64,000 nt of DNA from Epilithonimonas hominis. Lineage in GTDB: Bacteria; Bacteroidota; Bacteroidia; Flavobacteriales; Weeksellaceae. The stretch covers positions 1 through 64,000 of the forward strand of contig NZ_RJTU01000071.1 in assembly GCF_003730015.1 (NCBI RefSeq), written 5' to 3'. Positions 26,203 through 35,195 of the stretch are shown piece after piece. A program made the position numbers and the translations under genes. Each line of letters starts with the position of its first letter. Positions within the stretch are counted from its first letter, which is position 1. The notes beneath the pieces were generated by a model, which made no database searches, had not been told where the DNA came from, and saw only the letters and a program-made list of their open reading frames with translations.

Positions 26203-26688
26203 ATGAAATCATTTATATATTCTGCCCTTCTTTTTTTTAGCTTTTGTGCCGTTGCAAAGTCACAAGTTACAATGCACAAGTTAGTTACTGCCGGCTACAC
26301 CTACCAAAATTCCAGTTTTGGAGAAGTGGGTGGTAAATTGCTTTTTCTCAGTAATGATGATGTGGTCTTCCGGACAGGATTATCTGCCTTGATGGGCTCT
26401 GTGAATCACAAGTTCGCTATAATGCCTAAAATTCAGGCTGATTTTCTTTTCAACTTTGAAAGAAATGTGGATTTGTATCATTCCTACTATTTCGTAGCTG
26501 GCGCAGAAGCGACCAATAAATATATTGCGCCAAAGGTAGGTTTCAGTCTTTTCGGAATTGTAGATCTGATGGGAGGTTATGGTTTTTCTCTGGACAAAAG
26601 CGGAATCAATGGAAAAGAACTGAAAGGGTTTAATATCAATTTCACAATAAATATCCCGATTGTCGCTATTAATGATTTAACTAAATAG
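26203..26688 (+). CDS. secreted or outer-membrane protein of unknown function
   Basis: 161 residues with a signal peptide (MKSFIYSALLFFSFCAVAKSQ). The rest alternates hydrophobic and polar residues and is rich in Gly and aromatics (VTAGYTYQNSSFGEVGGKL, DLMGGYGFSLD), consistent with a small outer-membrane beta-barrel. I recognise no specific family. A TATTTTTG box at 26175-26182 lies 20 bases before the ATG. It is monocistronic. Confidence 0.75.
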   Translation: MKSFIYSALLFFSFCAVAKSQVTMHKLVTAGYTYQNSSFGEVGGKLLFLSNDDVVFRTGLSALMGSVNHKFAIMPKIQADFLFNFERNVDLYHSYYFVAGAEATNKYIAPKVGFSLFGIVDLMGGYGFSLDKSGINGKELKGFNINFTINIPIVAINDLTK

Positions 26689-26886
26689 TTTTTTCTGAAT
26701 CAAATTAAACAAAAACGAAAGTTTAACAATTCATTAACGTTTTGTTTGGACTTTTTTATTATTTTTACAAACCTAAATTTTGCGTATAGAAAAAATCTAC
26801 TCTTAAAAAATAATAACTGAGCCCTGTCAAACCAGTCACAAAAGTATCTGAGTTGATAGTTGGGTTCAAAAAGTAAGAGTAAAGTT

Positions 26887-27477
26887 ATGAAAACGCAAAC
26901 GGACAGCAACCTGATTTTCCAATATCAGAATGGCGATGAGAAGGCCCTTTCTACATTAATAAACCGACACAAAAAAGACCTGTTCACATTCATTTACTAC
27001 AAATTGATGGATGAAGATCTGGCAAATGACATCTTCCAGGATACATTTATAAAAGTTATCGTTACGCTAAAAGAAGGCAGATATAAAGAAGAGAATAAAT
27101 TTATTCTCTGGGCAAAGAGGATTGCTCATAATTTGATTATAGATCACTTCCGTCTTCAGTCTAAGAATAAAAAAATTTCTGAAACCTCTTTTGAAAATGA
27201 AGAATTTTCTATTTTTGATATTATCAAGGAACCAGATGGTAATATAGAAGACTTGCTGATAGAGAATCAAATTAATAACGATCTGCTAAAAATGCTAGTT
27301 TTGCTGCCGGAAAACCAGCAAGAAGTAATTAAACTAAGATATTTTGATGGGTTAAGTTTCAAAGAAATAGCGGATCACACGGAGACGAGCATCAACACAA
27401 CACTTGGCCGAGTGAGATATGCGCTTATCAACCTTAGAAAAATCATGGAGGAGCATAAAATAATTTTAACAAAATAA
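26887..27477 (+). CDS. ECF-type RNA polymerase sigma factor (orphan)
   Basis: 196 residues from the ATG at 26887; an upstream TTG in frame would add only a polar tail. Region 2 (DLANDIFQDTFIKVIVTL, FILWAKRIAHNLIIDHFR) and region 4 (LPENQQEVIKLRYFDGLSFKEIADHTE) are clear. The linker between them is acidic (EDLLIENQ). No membrane anti-sigma gene is adjacent, but a 45-residue basic protein follows 47 bases later. Confidence 0.93.
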   Translation: MKTQTDSNLIFQYQNGDEKALSTLINRHKKDLFTFIYYKLMDEDLANDIFQDTFIKVIVTLKEGRYKEENKFILWAKRIAHNLIIDHFRLQSKNKKISETSFENEEFSIFDIIKEPDGNIEDLLIENQINNDLLKMLVLLPENQQEVIKLRYFDGLSFKEIADHTETSINTTLGRVRYALINLRKIMEEHKIILTK

Positions 27478-27524
27478 TATAATAAAGATTTTTTTTTGGC
27501 GTTATTGTTGTAAAGTTTTTGCCT

Positions 27525-27662
27525 ATGAAAAAAAACGACACTTTAGCAAAAAAAGCTTTGACACCAAAAAAAGAAACAATTGATTTTCTGCTGTCGTATT
27601 CCAAAAATCTTCAGCCAATAAAAACTAAATTAAAGAAAACGATTTTAGTTTCTAAAAACTAG
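27525..27662 (+). CDS. 45-residue basic protein downstream of the orphan sigma factor
   Basis: ATG at 27525 to TAG at 27660-27662. The predicted protein starts MKKNDTLAKKALTPKKET, continues with a short hydrophobic-aromatic segment (IDFLLSYSKNLQ) and ends in a lysine-rich tail. Codon use resembles that of the neighbouring genes. It is too short for confident family assignment. Its position immediately after a lone ECF sigma gene invites the guess that it modulates that sigma factor. Confidence 0.6.
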   Translation: MKKNDTLAKKALTPKKETIDFLLSYSKNLQPIKTKLKKTILVSKN

Positions 27663-27728
27663 AATTTATTTTTAGATTAAATAATTGATTTTATGACGGA
27701 GCTTTCCTACGTGGATAAAAAATTTAAT

Positions 27729-27736
27729 TAGATTTG
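27729..27736 (+). promoter_or_regulatory. -7 box of the YjjG-type phosphatase gene
   Basis: TAGATTTG matches TAnnTTTG and ends six bases before the ATG at 27743, another predicted leaderless start. Confidence 0.4.
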
Positions 27737-27742
27737 TGCCTT

Positions 27743-28441
27743 ATGAAAAATATAAGGCACATTTTTTTTGACCTGGACAATACATTGTGGGATCACCGCA
27801 AGAATGCATACCTCACCATCAGAGATTTATTTTCAAAACAGCAAATAGCAGAACAATATCAGATCGATTTTGAGGAGTTTCATTCCACATATCATATCAT
27901 TAACGAAAGACTTTGGGAGCAGATCCGAGACGGAGATATTGATAAAAATTATCTTAGGAAACACCGTTTCTATGATACATTCTTAAAGTTTGGAGTAGAT
28001 GATGCAACGCTTGCTGATTATTTTGAACACCATTTCCTAGACGAAATTCTGAAATATAATGAACTGGTAGATGGCGCTTTAGAGGTTCTTAATTATCTAA
28101 AAGGTAAACACTACAAAATGCACATTATTTCCAATGGCTTCCAGGAAGTAACGGAAAGGAAATGCATCTTGTCCGGAATTGGCGATTTTTTTGAAACGAT
28201 TACCAGTGCAGATTCTGTCAATATCAGAAAACCAAGACCGGAAATTTTCGAGTATTCTTTGACTCTTGCAAAAGCAGATAAATCTGAAAGTATCTTGATA
28301 GGCGATGATTGGATAGCCGATGTGAAAGGTGCTCAGAACTTTGGAATCGAGGTGATTTTTTTTGATGTTTTAGATGAAAATCCACAGGAAGAAGGATTAA
28401 AATTTATCAAAAACCTGTCTGAACTGAAAGAGTATCTATAA
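27743..28441 (+). CDS. YjjG family noncanonical pyrimidine nucleotidase (HAD superfamily)
   Basis: 232 residues from the ATG 27743; three further in-frame codons upstream lie inside the promoter box. HAD motif I is FFDLDNTLWDH, motif II ISNGFQ, motif III the Lys in RKPRPEIF and motif IV GDDWIADVKGA. The WDH variant after motif I and the overall length fit YjjG-type 5'-nucleotidases, which hydrolyse pyrimidine monophosphates including damaged ones. A bidirectional terminator separates it from trpS. Confidence 0.85.
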   Translation: MKNIRHIFFDLDNTLWDHRKNAYLTIRDLFSKQQIAEQYQIDFEEFHSTYHIINERLWEQIRDGDIDKNYLRKHRFYDTFLKFGVDDATLADYFEHHFLDEILKYNELVDGALEVLNYLKGKHYKMHIISNGFQEVTERKCILSGIGDFFETITSADSVNIRKPRPEIFEYSLTLAKADKSESILIGDDWIADVKGAQNFGIEVIFFDVLDENPQEEGLKFIKNLSELKEYL

Positions 28442-28442
28442 A

Positions 28443-28476
28443 AAAATTCCTCTTCAATTTTTTGAAGAGGAATTTT
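28443..28476. terminator. bidirectional terminator between the HAD gene and trpS
   Basis: 15-bp perfect stem AAAATTCCTCTTCAA / TTGAAGAGGAATTTT with A and T tracts on both sides, serving convergent genes. Confidence 0.9.
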
Positions 28477-28495
28477 AATTTTCTAAGGTGAGATT

Positions 28496-29464
28496 TTAAA
28501 TTCCCAAGCTTTCTCTCACTCTTTTAATGGTCTGATTTGCGATGACTCTTGTTTTTTCTGCACCCTCTTGGAGTTTTGCTTCCAGTTCGTCCAGATTATT
28601 CATATAATAGGTGAATGTTTCTCTTTCTTTTGCAAACTTGATAAGAATCAGCTCCAATAATTCTTTTTTGGCATGGCCGTAGCCATAATTTCCGGCAAGA
28701 TATTTCGCTCTTAGTTCTTCAGTCTGTTCCGGCGTTGCGATGAGTTGATAGATCGCAAATATTTTATCAGTATCCGGATTTTTTGGCTCTTCAAGCGGTG
28801 TAGAATCCGTTTCAATAGACATTACCTGTTTTTTTAGATCTTTCTCCGGAAGAAAAATATTGATAATGTTGCCTCTGGACTTTGACATTTTCTGGCCGTC
28901 TATTCCGGGAACGTATTTGGTGTTTTCTTCCAGTTCAGCTTTTGGCAAAACAAAAACTTCGCCCATTTGGTTATTGAATCTTGAAGCCACATCTCTTGCA
29001 ATTTCCAGATGTTGAAGCTGGTCTTTGCCCACCGGAACAATCTCCGCATCATAAAGTAAAATGTCGGCAGCCATCAGAATCGGATATGTAAACAATCCGG
29101 CGTTCACATCCTGCAGACGGTCTGCTTTATCTTTGAACGAATGCGCTAAAGTCAACCTTTGGTAAGGAAAAAAGCAGGAAAGATGCCAAGATAACTCGCA
29201 GGTTTCCGGGATGTCGCTCTGCCTGTAGAAAAAGGTTTTTTCCGTGTCCAGTCCGCACGCAAGCCATGCTGCAGCAATCTCGTAGGTATTTTGTTTCAAC
29301 TCCTTTGCATCTTTAATCTGAGTTAATGAATGCAGATTGGCAATGAATAAAAAAGATTCGTTTTCTGCTTTTTTTGATAATTCGATTGCGGGTATAATCG
29401 CTCCCAAAAGGTTTCCGAGATGCGGTGTTCCGGTGGCTTGTATTCCGGTCAGGATTCTAGACAT
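28496..29464 (-). CDS. trpS: tryptophan--tRNA ligase
   Basis: 322 residues, class I. The HIGH-equivalent is TGIQATGTPHLGNLLG at the N-terminus and the KMSKS loop is GQKMSKSRGN. It charges tRNA-Trp. Immediately upstream of the ATG are five tandem copies of a heptamer (29467-29501). Confidence 0.97.
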   Translation of the reverse strand: MSRILTGIQATGTPHLGNLLGAIIPAIELSKKAENESFLFIANLHSLTQIKDAKELKQNTYEIAAAWLACGLDTEKTFFYRQSDIPETCELSWHLSCFFPYQRLTLAHSFKDKADRLQDVNAGLFTYPILMAADILLYDAEIVPVGKDQLQHLEIARDVASRFNNQMGEVFVLPKAELEENTKYVPGIDGQKMSKSRGNIINIFLPEKDLKKQVMSIETDSTPLEEPKNPDTDKIFAIYQLIATPEQTEELRAKYLAGNYGYGHAKKELLELILIKFAKERETFTYYMNNLDELEAKLQEGAEKTRVIANQTIKRVRESLGI

Positions 29465-29725
29465 TTAGATTTTAGATTTTAGATTTTAGATTTTAGATTT
29501 TCTAAAATTCAGTACACAAAAATAGGAAAGATATAATGTTTAACAAAGTATTGGCTTGTCTGATTTCAGTCTTCATTTAGACCACTGAGATTTTGCTTTG
29601 GCAAGATGTTCCCGAAAATTTATTAATTCCCGAAACAAAAGTGGTTTTTACTTTCGAAGCGTAGAGGCAGAATATGAAATGAGTGTATCATTTGCCGTTA
29701 CAATGGAATAATTGGCAAAAAACAT
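29465..29725. other. non-coding stretch between trpS and the lspA terminator
   Basis: Apart from the heptamer repeat at its left edge and the hairpin beyond its right edge, no gene, box or conserved motif is recognised in this region. The open frames here are short and lack plausible starts. Confidence 0.5.
29467..29501. repeat. heptanucleotide tandem repeat upstream of trpS
   Basis: Five perfect copies of AGATTTT directly before the trpS start codon (three bases from the ATG on the minus strand). Copy number in such arrays can change by slippage, altering the leader length. Confidence 0.9.
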
Positions 29726-29729
29726 AAAA

Positions 29730-29762
29730 AGAAATCCTGCCACTATAAGTAACAGGAATATT
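29730..29762 (-). terminator. probable terminator of the lspA operon
   Basis: Imperfect stem ATTCCTG / CAGGATT with a 13-base loop, followed on the minus strand by a T-rich tract. Confidence 0.55.
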
Positions 29763-29810
29763 TGATTAAATTTTAAATAATTTCATCTATATCTTTCATT
29801 TCAAATAGTT

Positions 29811-30455
29811 TTAAAAATCCAAGCCGTTCGGAAAGGCTTTTTTACGGAAAATATATAAAAACAATGCGCCAAGCGTTATAGAACTATCTGCAACGTTGAA
29901 AATATATTTGAAAAACTCAATTCTGTTGCCGCCCAAAATAGGAATCCAATCTGGCCAGGTTGTATCAACCAAAGGGAAATGTAACATATCTACAACACAG
30001 CCTTTCATCAAATCCGAATAGCCGTGCCCGAAAGCTGTGAGTTTTGAAATGCCATCGTAGCCTATCCAATTACCAGATTCTGCATCGTAGGAAGTTCCGC
30101 TATCGAAAATAACACCGTAGAAAATTCCGTCAAAAACATTGCCTATCGCTCCTGCGAAAATCATTGCCATTGGAATCAGAAGATAATTTGAAGCTCCTTC
30201 TTTTATCCATTTTTTGAATAATACAATCATTCCAATTGCCAAAGCTACTCTCAAAATAATTAAAGCATATTTTCCCCAAAGTCCACCGAAATGAAGTCCG
30301 TATGCCATTCCTGGATTTTCTACAAAGGTTAGCTTAAACCAGTTCAGTCCAAATACATTGATGCTCTCACCAAGAAAAAAATGTGTCTTGACGTAGATTT
30401 TGGAAAACTGATCTATTAATAGGATAATAAAAGTGATAAGGATAATTTTTTTCAT
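29811..30455 (-). CDS. lspA: lipoprotein signal peptidase
   Basis: 214 residues, four transmembrane helices. Catalytic aspartates are Asp109 in GNVFDG and Asp190 in FNVADSS, with the supporting VVDMLHFP segment between them. An insertion of about 40 residues between the active-site helices makes it longer than the E. coli enzyme (164 residues), as is common in Bacteroidota. It cleaves prolipoproteins after lipidation in the inner membrane. It begins at the stop codon of the upstream small gene. Confidence 0.96.
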   Translation of the reverse strand: MKKIILITFIILLIDQFSKIYVKTHFFLGESINVFGLNWFKLTFVENPGMAYGLHFGGLWGKYALIILRVALAIGMIVLFKKWIKEGASNYLLIPMAMIFAGAIGNVFDGIFYGVIFDSGTSYDAESGNWIGYDGISKLTAFGHGYSDLMKGCVVDMLHFPLVDTTWPDWIPILGGNRIEFFKYIFNVADSSITLGALFLYIFRKKAFPNGLDF

Positions 30456-30646
30456 TACAATCCTTTAGGTTTATTAGGTTTTGGGGATTTTTTCTCGTTT
30501 CTGTCGTTGATTTTTTTAACAGTTTTCTGGTTATGAAAGTGATTTCTGGTGTGAAATTTTTCAAACTCGATGCCCATTTCCTTCAGTACACTTTTCAGTG
30601 CTGTTAGTTCCATAGAGTTATTCGGATGTACAATGATAGATTCCAT
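30455..30646 (-). CDS. DUF2683-like small protein
   Basis: 63 residues, starting MESIIVHPNNSMELTALKSVLKEMGIEFE, which resembles the DUF2683 family of short proteins in Bacteroidota (often near toxin-antitoxin-like genes). The second half is basic (KSPKPNKPKG). It ends directly at the lspA start (one-base overlap), so the two are translationally coupled. No partner toxin is visible. Confidence 0.65.
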   Translation of the reverse strand: MESIIVHPNNSMELTALKSVLKEMGIEFEKFHTRNHFHNQKTVKKINDRNEKKSPKPNKPKGL

Positions 30647-30696
30647 TTTGTCTTATTAATTATTTTTCTGAGCGAAAAAATTTTTGCAAATGTAAC

Positions 30697-30942
30697 TCAT
30701 TTCTTAGATAACTTATTCAGTCTTTGTCGTTCTTTTTCTGTGAGGTCAGCAAGTCCGTTTTCGCCTATTTTACTAAGTAAATGATCAATTTCGTCTTGCC
30801 GTTCTTTTCTCTTGGCATTAAACGCATCATCAATGGTGTAATATTTTTCTTCCTTTTGGAATATGTTTTTTACAGATTGATTTCTGCTGACAAAATAAAT
30901 GATAACAACAGTTACAGGCAAAATAATAACTAAAAACATCAT
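30697..30942 (-). CDS. small single-pass membrane protein of unknown function
   Basis: 81 residues from the ATG at 30942. A TTG ten codons upstream is in frame but sits inside the dksA terminator, so it is not used here. The N-terminus is one hydrophobic helix (MMFLVIILPVTVVIIYFV), followed by a charged cytoplasmic tail with two helical stretches (DDAFNAKRKERQDEIDHLL, TEKERQRLNKLSKK). No family is recognised. It lies upstream of the DUF2683-like gene and lspA. Confidence 0.7.
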   Translation of the reverse strand: MMFLVIILPVTVVIIYFVSRNQSVKNIFQKEEKYYTIDDAFNAKRKERQDEIDHLLSKIGENGLADLTEKERQRLNKLSKK

Positions 30943-30956
30943 TTGTAATAATAAAA

Positions 30957-30997
30957 AAGTCCCAATTTCCAATCTTTAGAATCAGAAATTCGGACTT
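30957..30997. terminator. terminator after the DksA-like gene
   Basis: Stem AAGTCC-AATTTC / GAAATT-GGACTT with T-rich tracts on both strands, just downstream of the DksA-like gene on the minus strand. Confidence 0.8.
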
Positions 30998-31018
30998 TAT
31001 TTTTTAATAGTGAGTAAT

Positions 31019-31405
31019 TTATCTCTGCATATTTTTTGCTTCAATGCTTAGTGTAGCGTGTGGAACGGCTTGCAATCGTTCTTTAGGGATTAATTTTCCC
31101 GTAACTCTGCAAACACCGTAAGTTTTATTTTCAATACGGATCAGTGCATGTTTTAGATCGCGCAAAAACTTTTCTTGTCTAGACGCCAGTATGGCATTTT
31201 GCTCCTTGCTCAGCGTTTCCGCACCCTCCTCAAAAGCTTTGAACGTAGGGGATGTGTCATCAGTTCCGTTATTCTGATTATTGATAAAATTCTCTTTAAT
31301 CAGGCCGAGATCATTCTCTGCTTTTGCAATTTTATCCTGAATTAATTTTTTAAATTCCTGAAGTTCAGCGTCACTATATCTTAGTTTTTCGTCTGCCATT
31401 TCCAT
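31019..31405 (-). CDS. TraR/DksA family protein without zinc-finger cysteines
   Basis: 128 residues. An N-terminal coiled coil (about 10-95) leads into the family C-terminal segment YGVCRVTGKLIPKERL followed by AVPHATLSI. Only Cys99 remains of the four cysteines that bind zinc in canonical DksA; the others are replaced. The acidic tip of the coiled coil (NGTDDTSP, about 47-53) is kept, so binding in the RNA polymerase secondary channel is still plausible. It lies between ileS (upstream) and the lspA group. Confidence 0.85.
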   Translation of the reverse strand: MEMADEKLRYSDAELQEFKKLIQDKIAKAENDLGLIKENFINNQNNGTDDTSPTFKAFEEGAETLSKEQNAILASRQEKFLRDLKHALIRIENKTYGVCRVTGKLIPKERLQAVPHATLSIEAKNMQR

Positions 31406-31547
31406 CTAGTTATTAATTGTTCAAATTTTAATTTAATTTGCGATGCGCCATCGCAAGATTTTCAGTCGACAAGAATAAAGATAAAATTCGAAAAATAATC
31501 CGCTTGATACTTCAATTCATAAATCCTTAATAAAAAAGTAATATGAA

Positions 31548-34500
31548 CTATATTTTTTCAATTTCAATACGGAATTTTACTTCATCAATCTCTATTTCTT
31601 CAAATTTTGAAAGTGAATTTACAAATTCTATTTTATCCGACAATACTTCTGACGAAATATATATTTGATTGTTAATAAATTCTTTTTTGAAAGGGCAAGA
31701 TTCTTCTAATCGGATAGAAATTCTGTCTGTTAGTTCGAAATTTTTATCTTTTCTCAGATTCTGAATTCTGTTTATCAATTCTCTTGCGATCCCTTCAGCT
31801 TTCAACTCTTCCGTCAGTGTCAAATCTAATGCCACAGTCGTTTTGCCTTCGCTAGCCACAGTCCATCCTGGGATATCTTTGGTGGATATCTCTACATCTT
31901 CAACCGTGATTTCGTAACCGGAAACGTCTGCTTTTCCTGTTTTTTCAAGATCTGCAATTTGTTCTGTAGTGAAACTAGAAATTGCTCCGGCAACAGTTTT
32001 CATATCCTTTCCTAATCTCGCACCTAAGGTTTTGAAATTCGGTTTAATTTGTTTAATAATTAAATGAGAAGCTTCTTCCGCATTGATTAGCTGCAATTCT
32101 TTAACATTCACTTCTTGTTTTATTAATTCTGCAACTGCCAAAATCTGCTCTTCAGTTTTCTTATCTAAGACAGGAATCAACACTTTTTGAAGCGGCTGAC
32201 GAACCTTCACATTTTCCTTCTTTCTAAGAGAGAAAACCATACTTGTGATGGTTTGAGCCAAATGCGTTTTTTCTACCAAATCTGTATCAATCAGACTTTC
32301 ATCTGCCACAGGGAAATCTGTTAAGTGAATAGAATTTACAGAATCTTTTCCGGTCACTTTATTCAAATCCTGGAACAGCTGATCCATAAAGAAAGGTGCA
32401 ATGGGTGCAGAAAGTTTCGCAACCGTTTCCAGACATGTGTATAAAGTTTGGTAGGCAGAGATTTTATCATCGCTGTAATCGCCTTTCCAGAAACGTCTTC
32501 TGCACAGTCTTACGTACCAGTTGGATAGATTGTCATTCACAAAAGTGCTGATTTCTCTCGCCACTCTCGTGGGTTCATAATCTTCGTATAATGCTTTGAC
32601 GTCTTTGATTAAAAGATTCAGTTCAGATAAAATCCAACGGTCAATTTCCGGTCTGTCTTCAACTTCTTTTTCAGCATAATTAAATCCGTCAACATTGGCA
32701 TATAAAGCGAAAAAAGAGTAGGTGTTATAAAGTGTTCCGAAGAATTTTCTGCGCACTTCATCAATACCCTCAATGTCAAATTTCAGGTTTTCCCAAGGAT
32801 TCGCATTGGAAATCATATACCAGCGTGTCGCATCTGGTCCGTAAGTGGAAATGGTTTCAAAAGGATCAATCGTATTGCCTTTGGATTTTGACATTTTAAC
32901 GCCATTTTTATCCAAAACAAGTCCGTTGCTCATTACATTTTTATAAGCTACAGAATCAAAAACTGTTGTTGCAATGGCGTGAAGCGTATAAAACCAGCCA
33001 CGCGTCTGATCTACGCCTTCTGCGATGAAATCTGCTGGGAAAGCTTTATTGTTGTCAATTAGCTCTTTGTTTTCAAACGGATAATGCAATTGCGCATAAG
33101 GCATCGCTCCGGAATCAAACCAAACATCTATCAGATCGCTTTCACGCTTCATTGGTTTTCCTGATTCGGAAATCAGCGTAATCTGATCGACAATATTTTT
33201 GTGAAGATCTACTTTTGCGTAGTTTTCTTCGGACATATTTCCAATTTCGAAATCTTTGAACGGATTTTCTTTCTGGAAACCGGCTTCAATGGATTTTTCT
33301 ATTGCGTTGTATAATTCCTCTATAGAACCAATGATTACTTCCTCTTTCTTATCTTCCGTTCTCCAGATTGGCAACGGAATTCCCCAATATCTTGAGCGGG
33401 AAAGATTCCAGTCGTTGGCGTTTTTCAGCCAATTCCCGAAACGGCCTTCACCTGTGGATTTTGGTTTCCAGTTGATGGTTTCGTTCAAGTCGAACATTCT
33501 GTCTTTTACGTCAGTTACTTTGATGAACCAAGAATCTAATGGGTAATATAACAAGGGCTCATCGGTTCTCCAGCTATGTGGATAGCTGTGAACATATTTT
33601 TCAACTTTGAAGGCTTTGTTTTCTTTTCTTAGTTTAAGAGCTATTCTCTCATCTACAGAAAGATAGACTTTTAAATCTGCGATAATTGATTTTAAATTTT
33701 CTTTCTGAATATTGAATTCTGTTGCTTTTTCTTCATCATTGAGATATTCAGACTTCACGTATTCGTTCGCAAAACCATAGATTTCATCATTAACAACAGA
33801 TAAGAATCGACCTTGCAAATCTACCAAAGGAACTGGATTTCCGTTCTCGTCCAAAACCAGCATTGGCGGAACTTCCGGGGAAGCTTCTTTTGCCACTTTC
33901 GCATCATCTGCACCAAAAGTTGGCGCGGTGTGCACGATTCCTGTTCCGTCTTCCGTTGTTACGAAATCTCCAGAAATTACTCTAAACGCATTTTCCGGAT
34001 TTTGGTAAGGTTTTGCGTAATCTAAAAGTTGCTCATATTTAATCCCAACCAAATCAGCACCTTTGAATTCTGCTAAAATCTGATAAGGAATAGTTTTTTT
34101 CTCGGAAGTATAATTGGCGAAATCTTCATCGCTTCCTTCTACATATTTCTTTCCGAACTGCTTTCCTGTCAAAGCTTTTGCCAAAACAATATTAATCGGT
34201 TCAAATGTATATTGATTGAAAGTCTTGACTAAAACATAATCGATTTTTGGCCCAACAGTCAAAGCCGTGTTTGATGGCAAAGTCCAAGGCGTCGTAGTCC
34301 AAGCCAGGAAATGAACATCGCCAAAACCTTGTAAAAATGACGGCAAAGTTTCCGGCAAGGTTTTGAATTGCGCGACAACAGTCGTGTCGGTGACATCACG
34401 GTAGGCGCCAGGCTGATTCACTTCGTGTGAAGATAATCCCGTTCCCGCTTTCGGAGAATATGGCTGGATAGTGTAGCCTTTGTAAATCAGACCTTTATTA

Positions 34501-35003
34501 TAAATCTGTTTCAATAGCCACCAAACCGACTCCATATATTTTGGTTTGTAGGTGATGTACGGATTTTCCATATCTACCCAATAGCCAATTTTCTCGGTCA
34601 TATCGTTCCAGACATCGGTGTAGCGCATCACGGCGTTTCGACAAGCTTCGTTGTATTCTTCGATGCTGATTTTTTTGCCGATGTCTTCTTTGGTAATTCC
34701 CAATTCTTTCTCAACGCCCAATTCCACAGGAAGTCCGTGTGTATCCCAACCTGCTTTTCTGAAAACCTGTTTTCCGTTTTGGGTCTGGTATCTGCAGAAA
34801 ATATCCTTAATCGCTCTTGCCATAACGTGGTGAATTCCCGGCATTCCGTTGGCGGAAGGCGGTCCTTCGTAAAAAACAAACTCCGGTTGTCCTTGGCGGA
34901 TTTCCACGGATTTTTTGAAAGTGTCATTGTTTTTCCAGAATTCTGCAATGGTTTTAGCAGTTTCGGTAAGATTCAGGTTTTTGTATTCTGCGAACTTATT
35001 CAT
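31548..35003 (-). CDS. ileS: isoleucine--tRNA ligase
   Basis: 1151 residues from the ATG at 35003; a TTG two codons upstream is possible. The HIGH-type motif is GPPSANGMPGIHHVMAR and the KMSKS motif KMSKSKGNTIDPF at about 695. The length of over 1100 residues and the absence of a C-terminal zinc-binding cysteine cluster indicate the eukaryote-like (type 2) form, which is less sensitive to mupirocin than the short form. The editing CP1 domain is present (AWTTTPWTLPSNTAL). Confidence 0.97.
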   Translation of the reverse strand: MNKFAEYKNLNLTETAKTIAEFWKNNDTFKKSVEIRQGQPEFVFYEGPPSANGMPGIHHVMARAIKDIFCRYQTQNGKQVFRKAGWDTHGLPVELGVEKELGITKEDIGKKISIEEYNEACRNAVMRYTDVWNDMTEKIGYWVDMENPYITYKPKYMESVWWLLKQIYNKGLIYKGYTIQPYSPKAGTGLSSHEVNQPGAYRDVTDTTVVAQFKTLPETLPSFLQGFGDVHFLAWTTTPWTLPSNTALTVGPKIDYVLVKTFNQYTFEPINIVLAKALTGKQFGKKYVEGSDEDFANYTSEKKTIPYQILAEFKGADLVGIKYEQLLDYAKPYQNPENAFRVISGDFVTTEDGTGIVHTAPTFGADDAKVAKEASPEVPPMLVLDENGNPVPLVDLQGRFLSVVNDEIYGFANEYVKSEYLNDEEKATEFNIQKENLKSIIADLKVYLSVDERIALKLRKENKAFKVEKYVHSYPHSWRTDEPLLYYPLDSWFIKVTDVKDRMFDLNETINWKPKSTGEGRFGNWLKNANDWNLSRSRYWGIPLPIWRTEDKKEEVIIGSIEELYNAIEKSIEAGFQKENPFKDFEIGNMSEENYAKVDLHKNIVDQITLISESGKPMKRESDLIDVWFDSGAMPYAQLHYPFENKELIDNNKAFPADFIAEGVDQTRGWFYTLHAIATTVFDSVAYKNVMSNGLVLDKNGVKMSKSKGNTIDPFETISTYGPDATRWYMISNANPWENLKFDIEGIDEVRRKFFGTLYNTYSFFALYANVDGFNYAEKEVEDRPEIDRWILSELNLLIKDVKALYEDYEPTRVAREISTFVNDNLSNWYVRLCRRRFWKGDYSDDKISAYQTLYTCLETVAKLSAPIAPFFMDQLFQDLNKVTGKDSVNSIHLTDFPVADESLIDTDLVEKTHLAQTITSMVFSLRKKENVKVRQPLQKVLIPVLDKKTEEQILAVAELIKQEVNVKELQLINAEEASHLIIKQIKPNFKTLGARLGKDMKTVAGAISSFTTEQIADLEKTGKADVSGYEITVEDVEISTKDIPGWTVASEGKTTVALDLTLTEELKAEGIARELINRIQNLRKDKNFELTDRISIRLEESCPFKKEFINNQIYISSEVLSDKIEFVNSLSKFEEIEIDEVKFRIEIEKI

Positions 35004-35171
35004 TATCAACGTCTAAAAATCGTGTTCTTTATTTATTAAGTCTGCGAATTTAGTGAAAAAAGTAGATATTTATAGTCATCACTCTTGTAATTTTATAGTA
35101 AAACTCAACAATATATATAAGGTATAGACAGTAGAAATGAGTTTTGCAGAAATTGATAATAAAAAAACTCC

Positions 35172-35179
35172 TACTTTTG
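35172..35179 (+). promoter_or_regulatory. -7 box of topA
   Basis: TACTTTTG, an exact TAnnTTTG match, 16 bases before the topA ATG. No -33 element at the usual spacing. Confidence 0.4.
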
Positions 35180-35195
35180 CAAAAATTTTTCTAGG

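Noticed and set aside
30943-30972. TTG start adding ten residues to the small membrane protein
   Set aside because: The TTG lies in the stem of the DksA-like gene's terminator; ATG at 30942 is more plausible.
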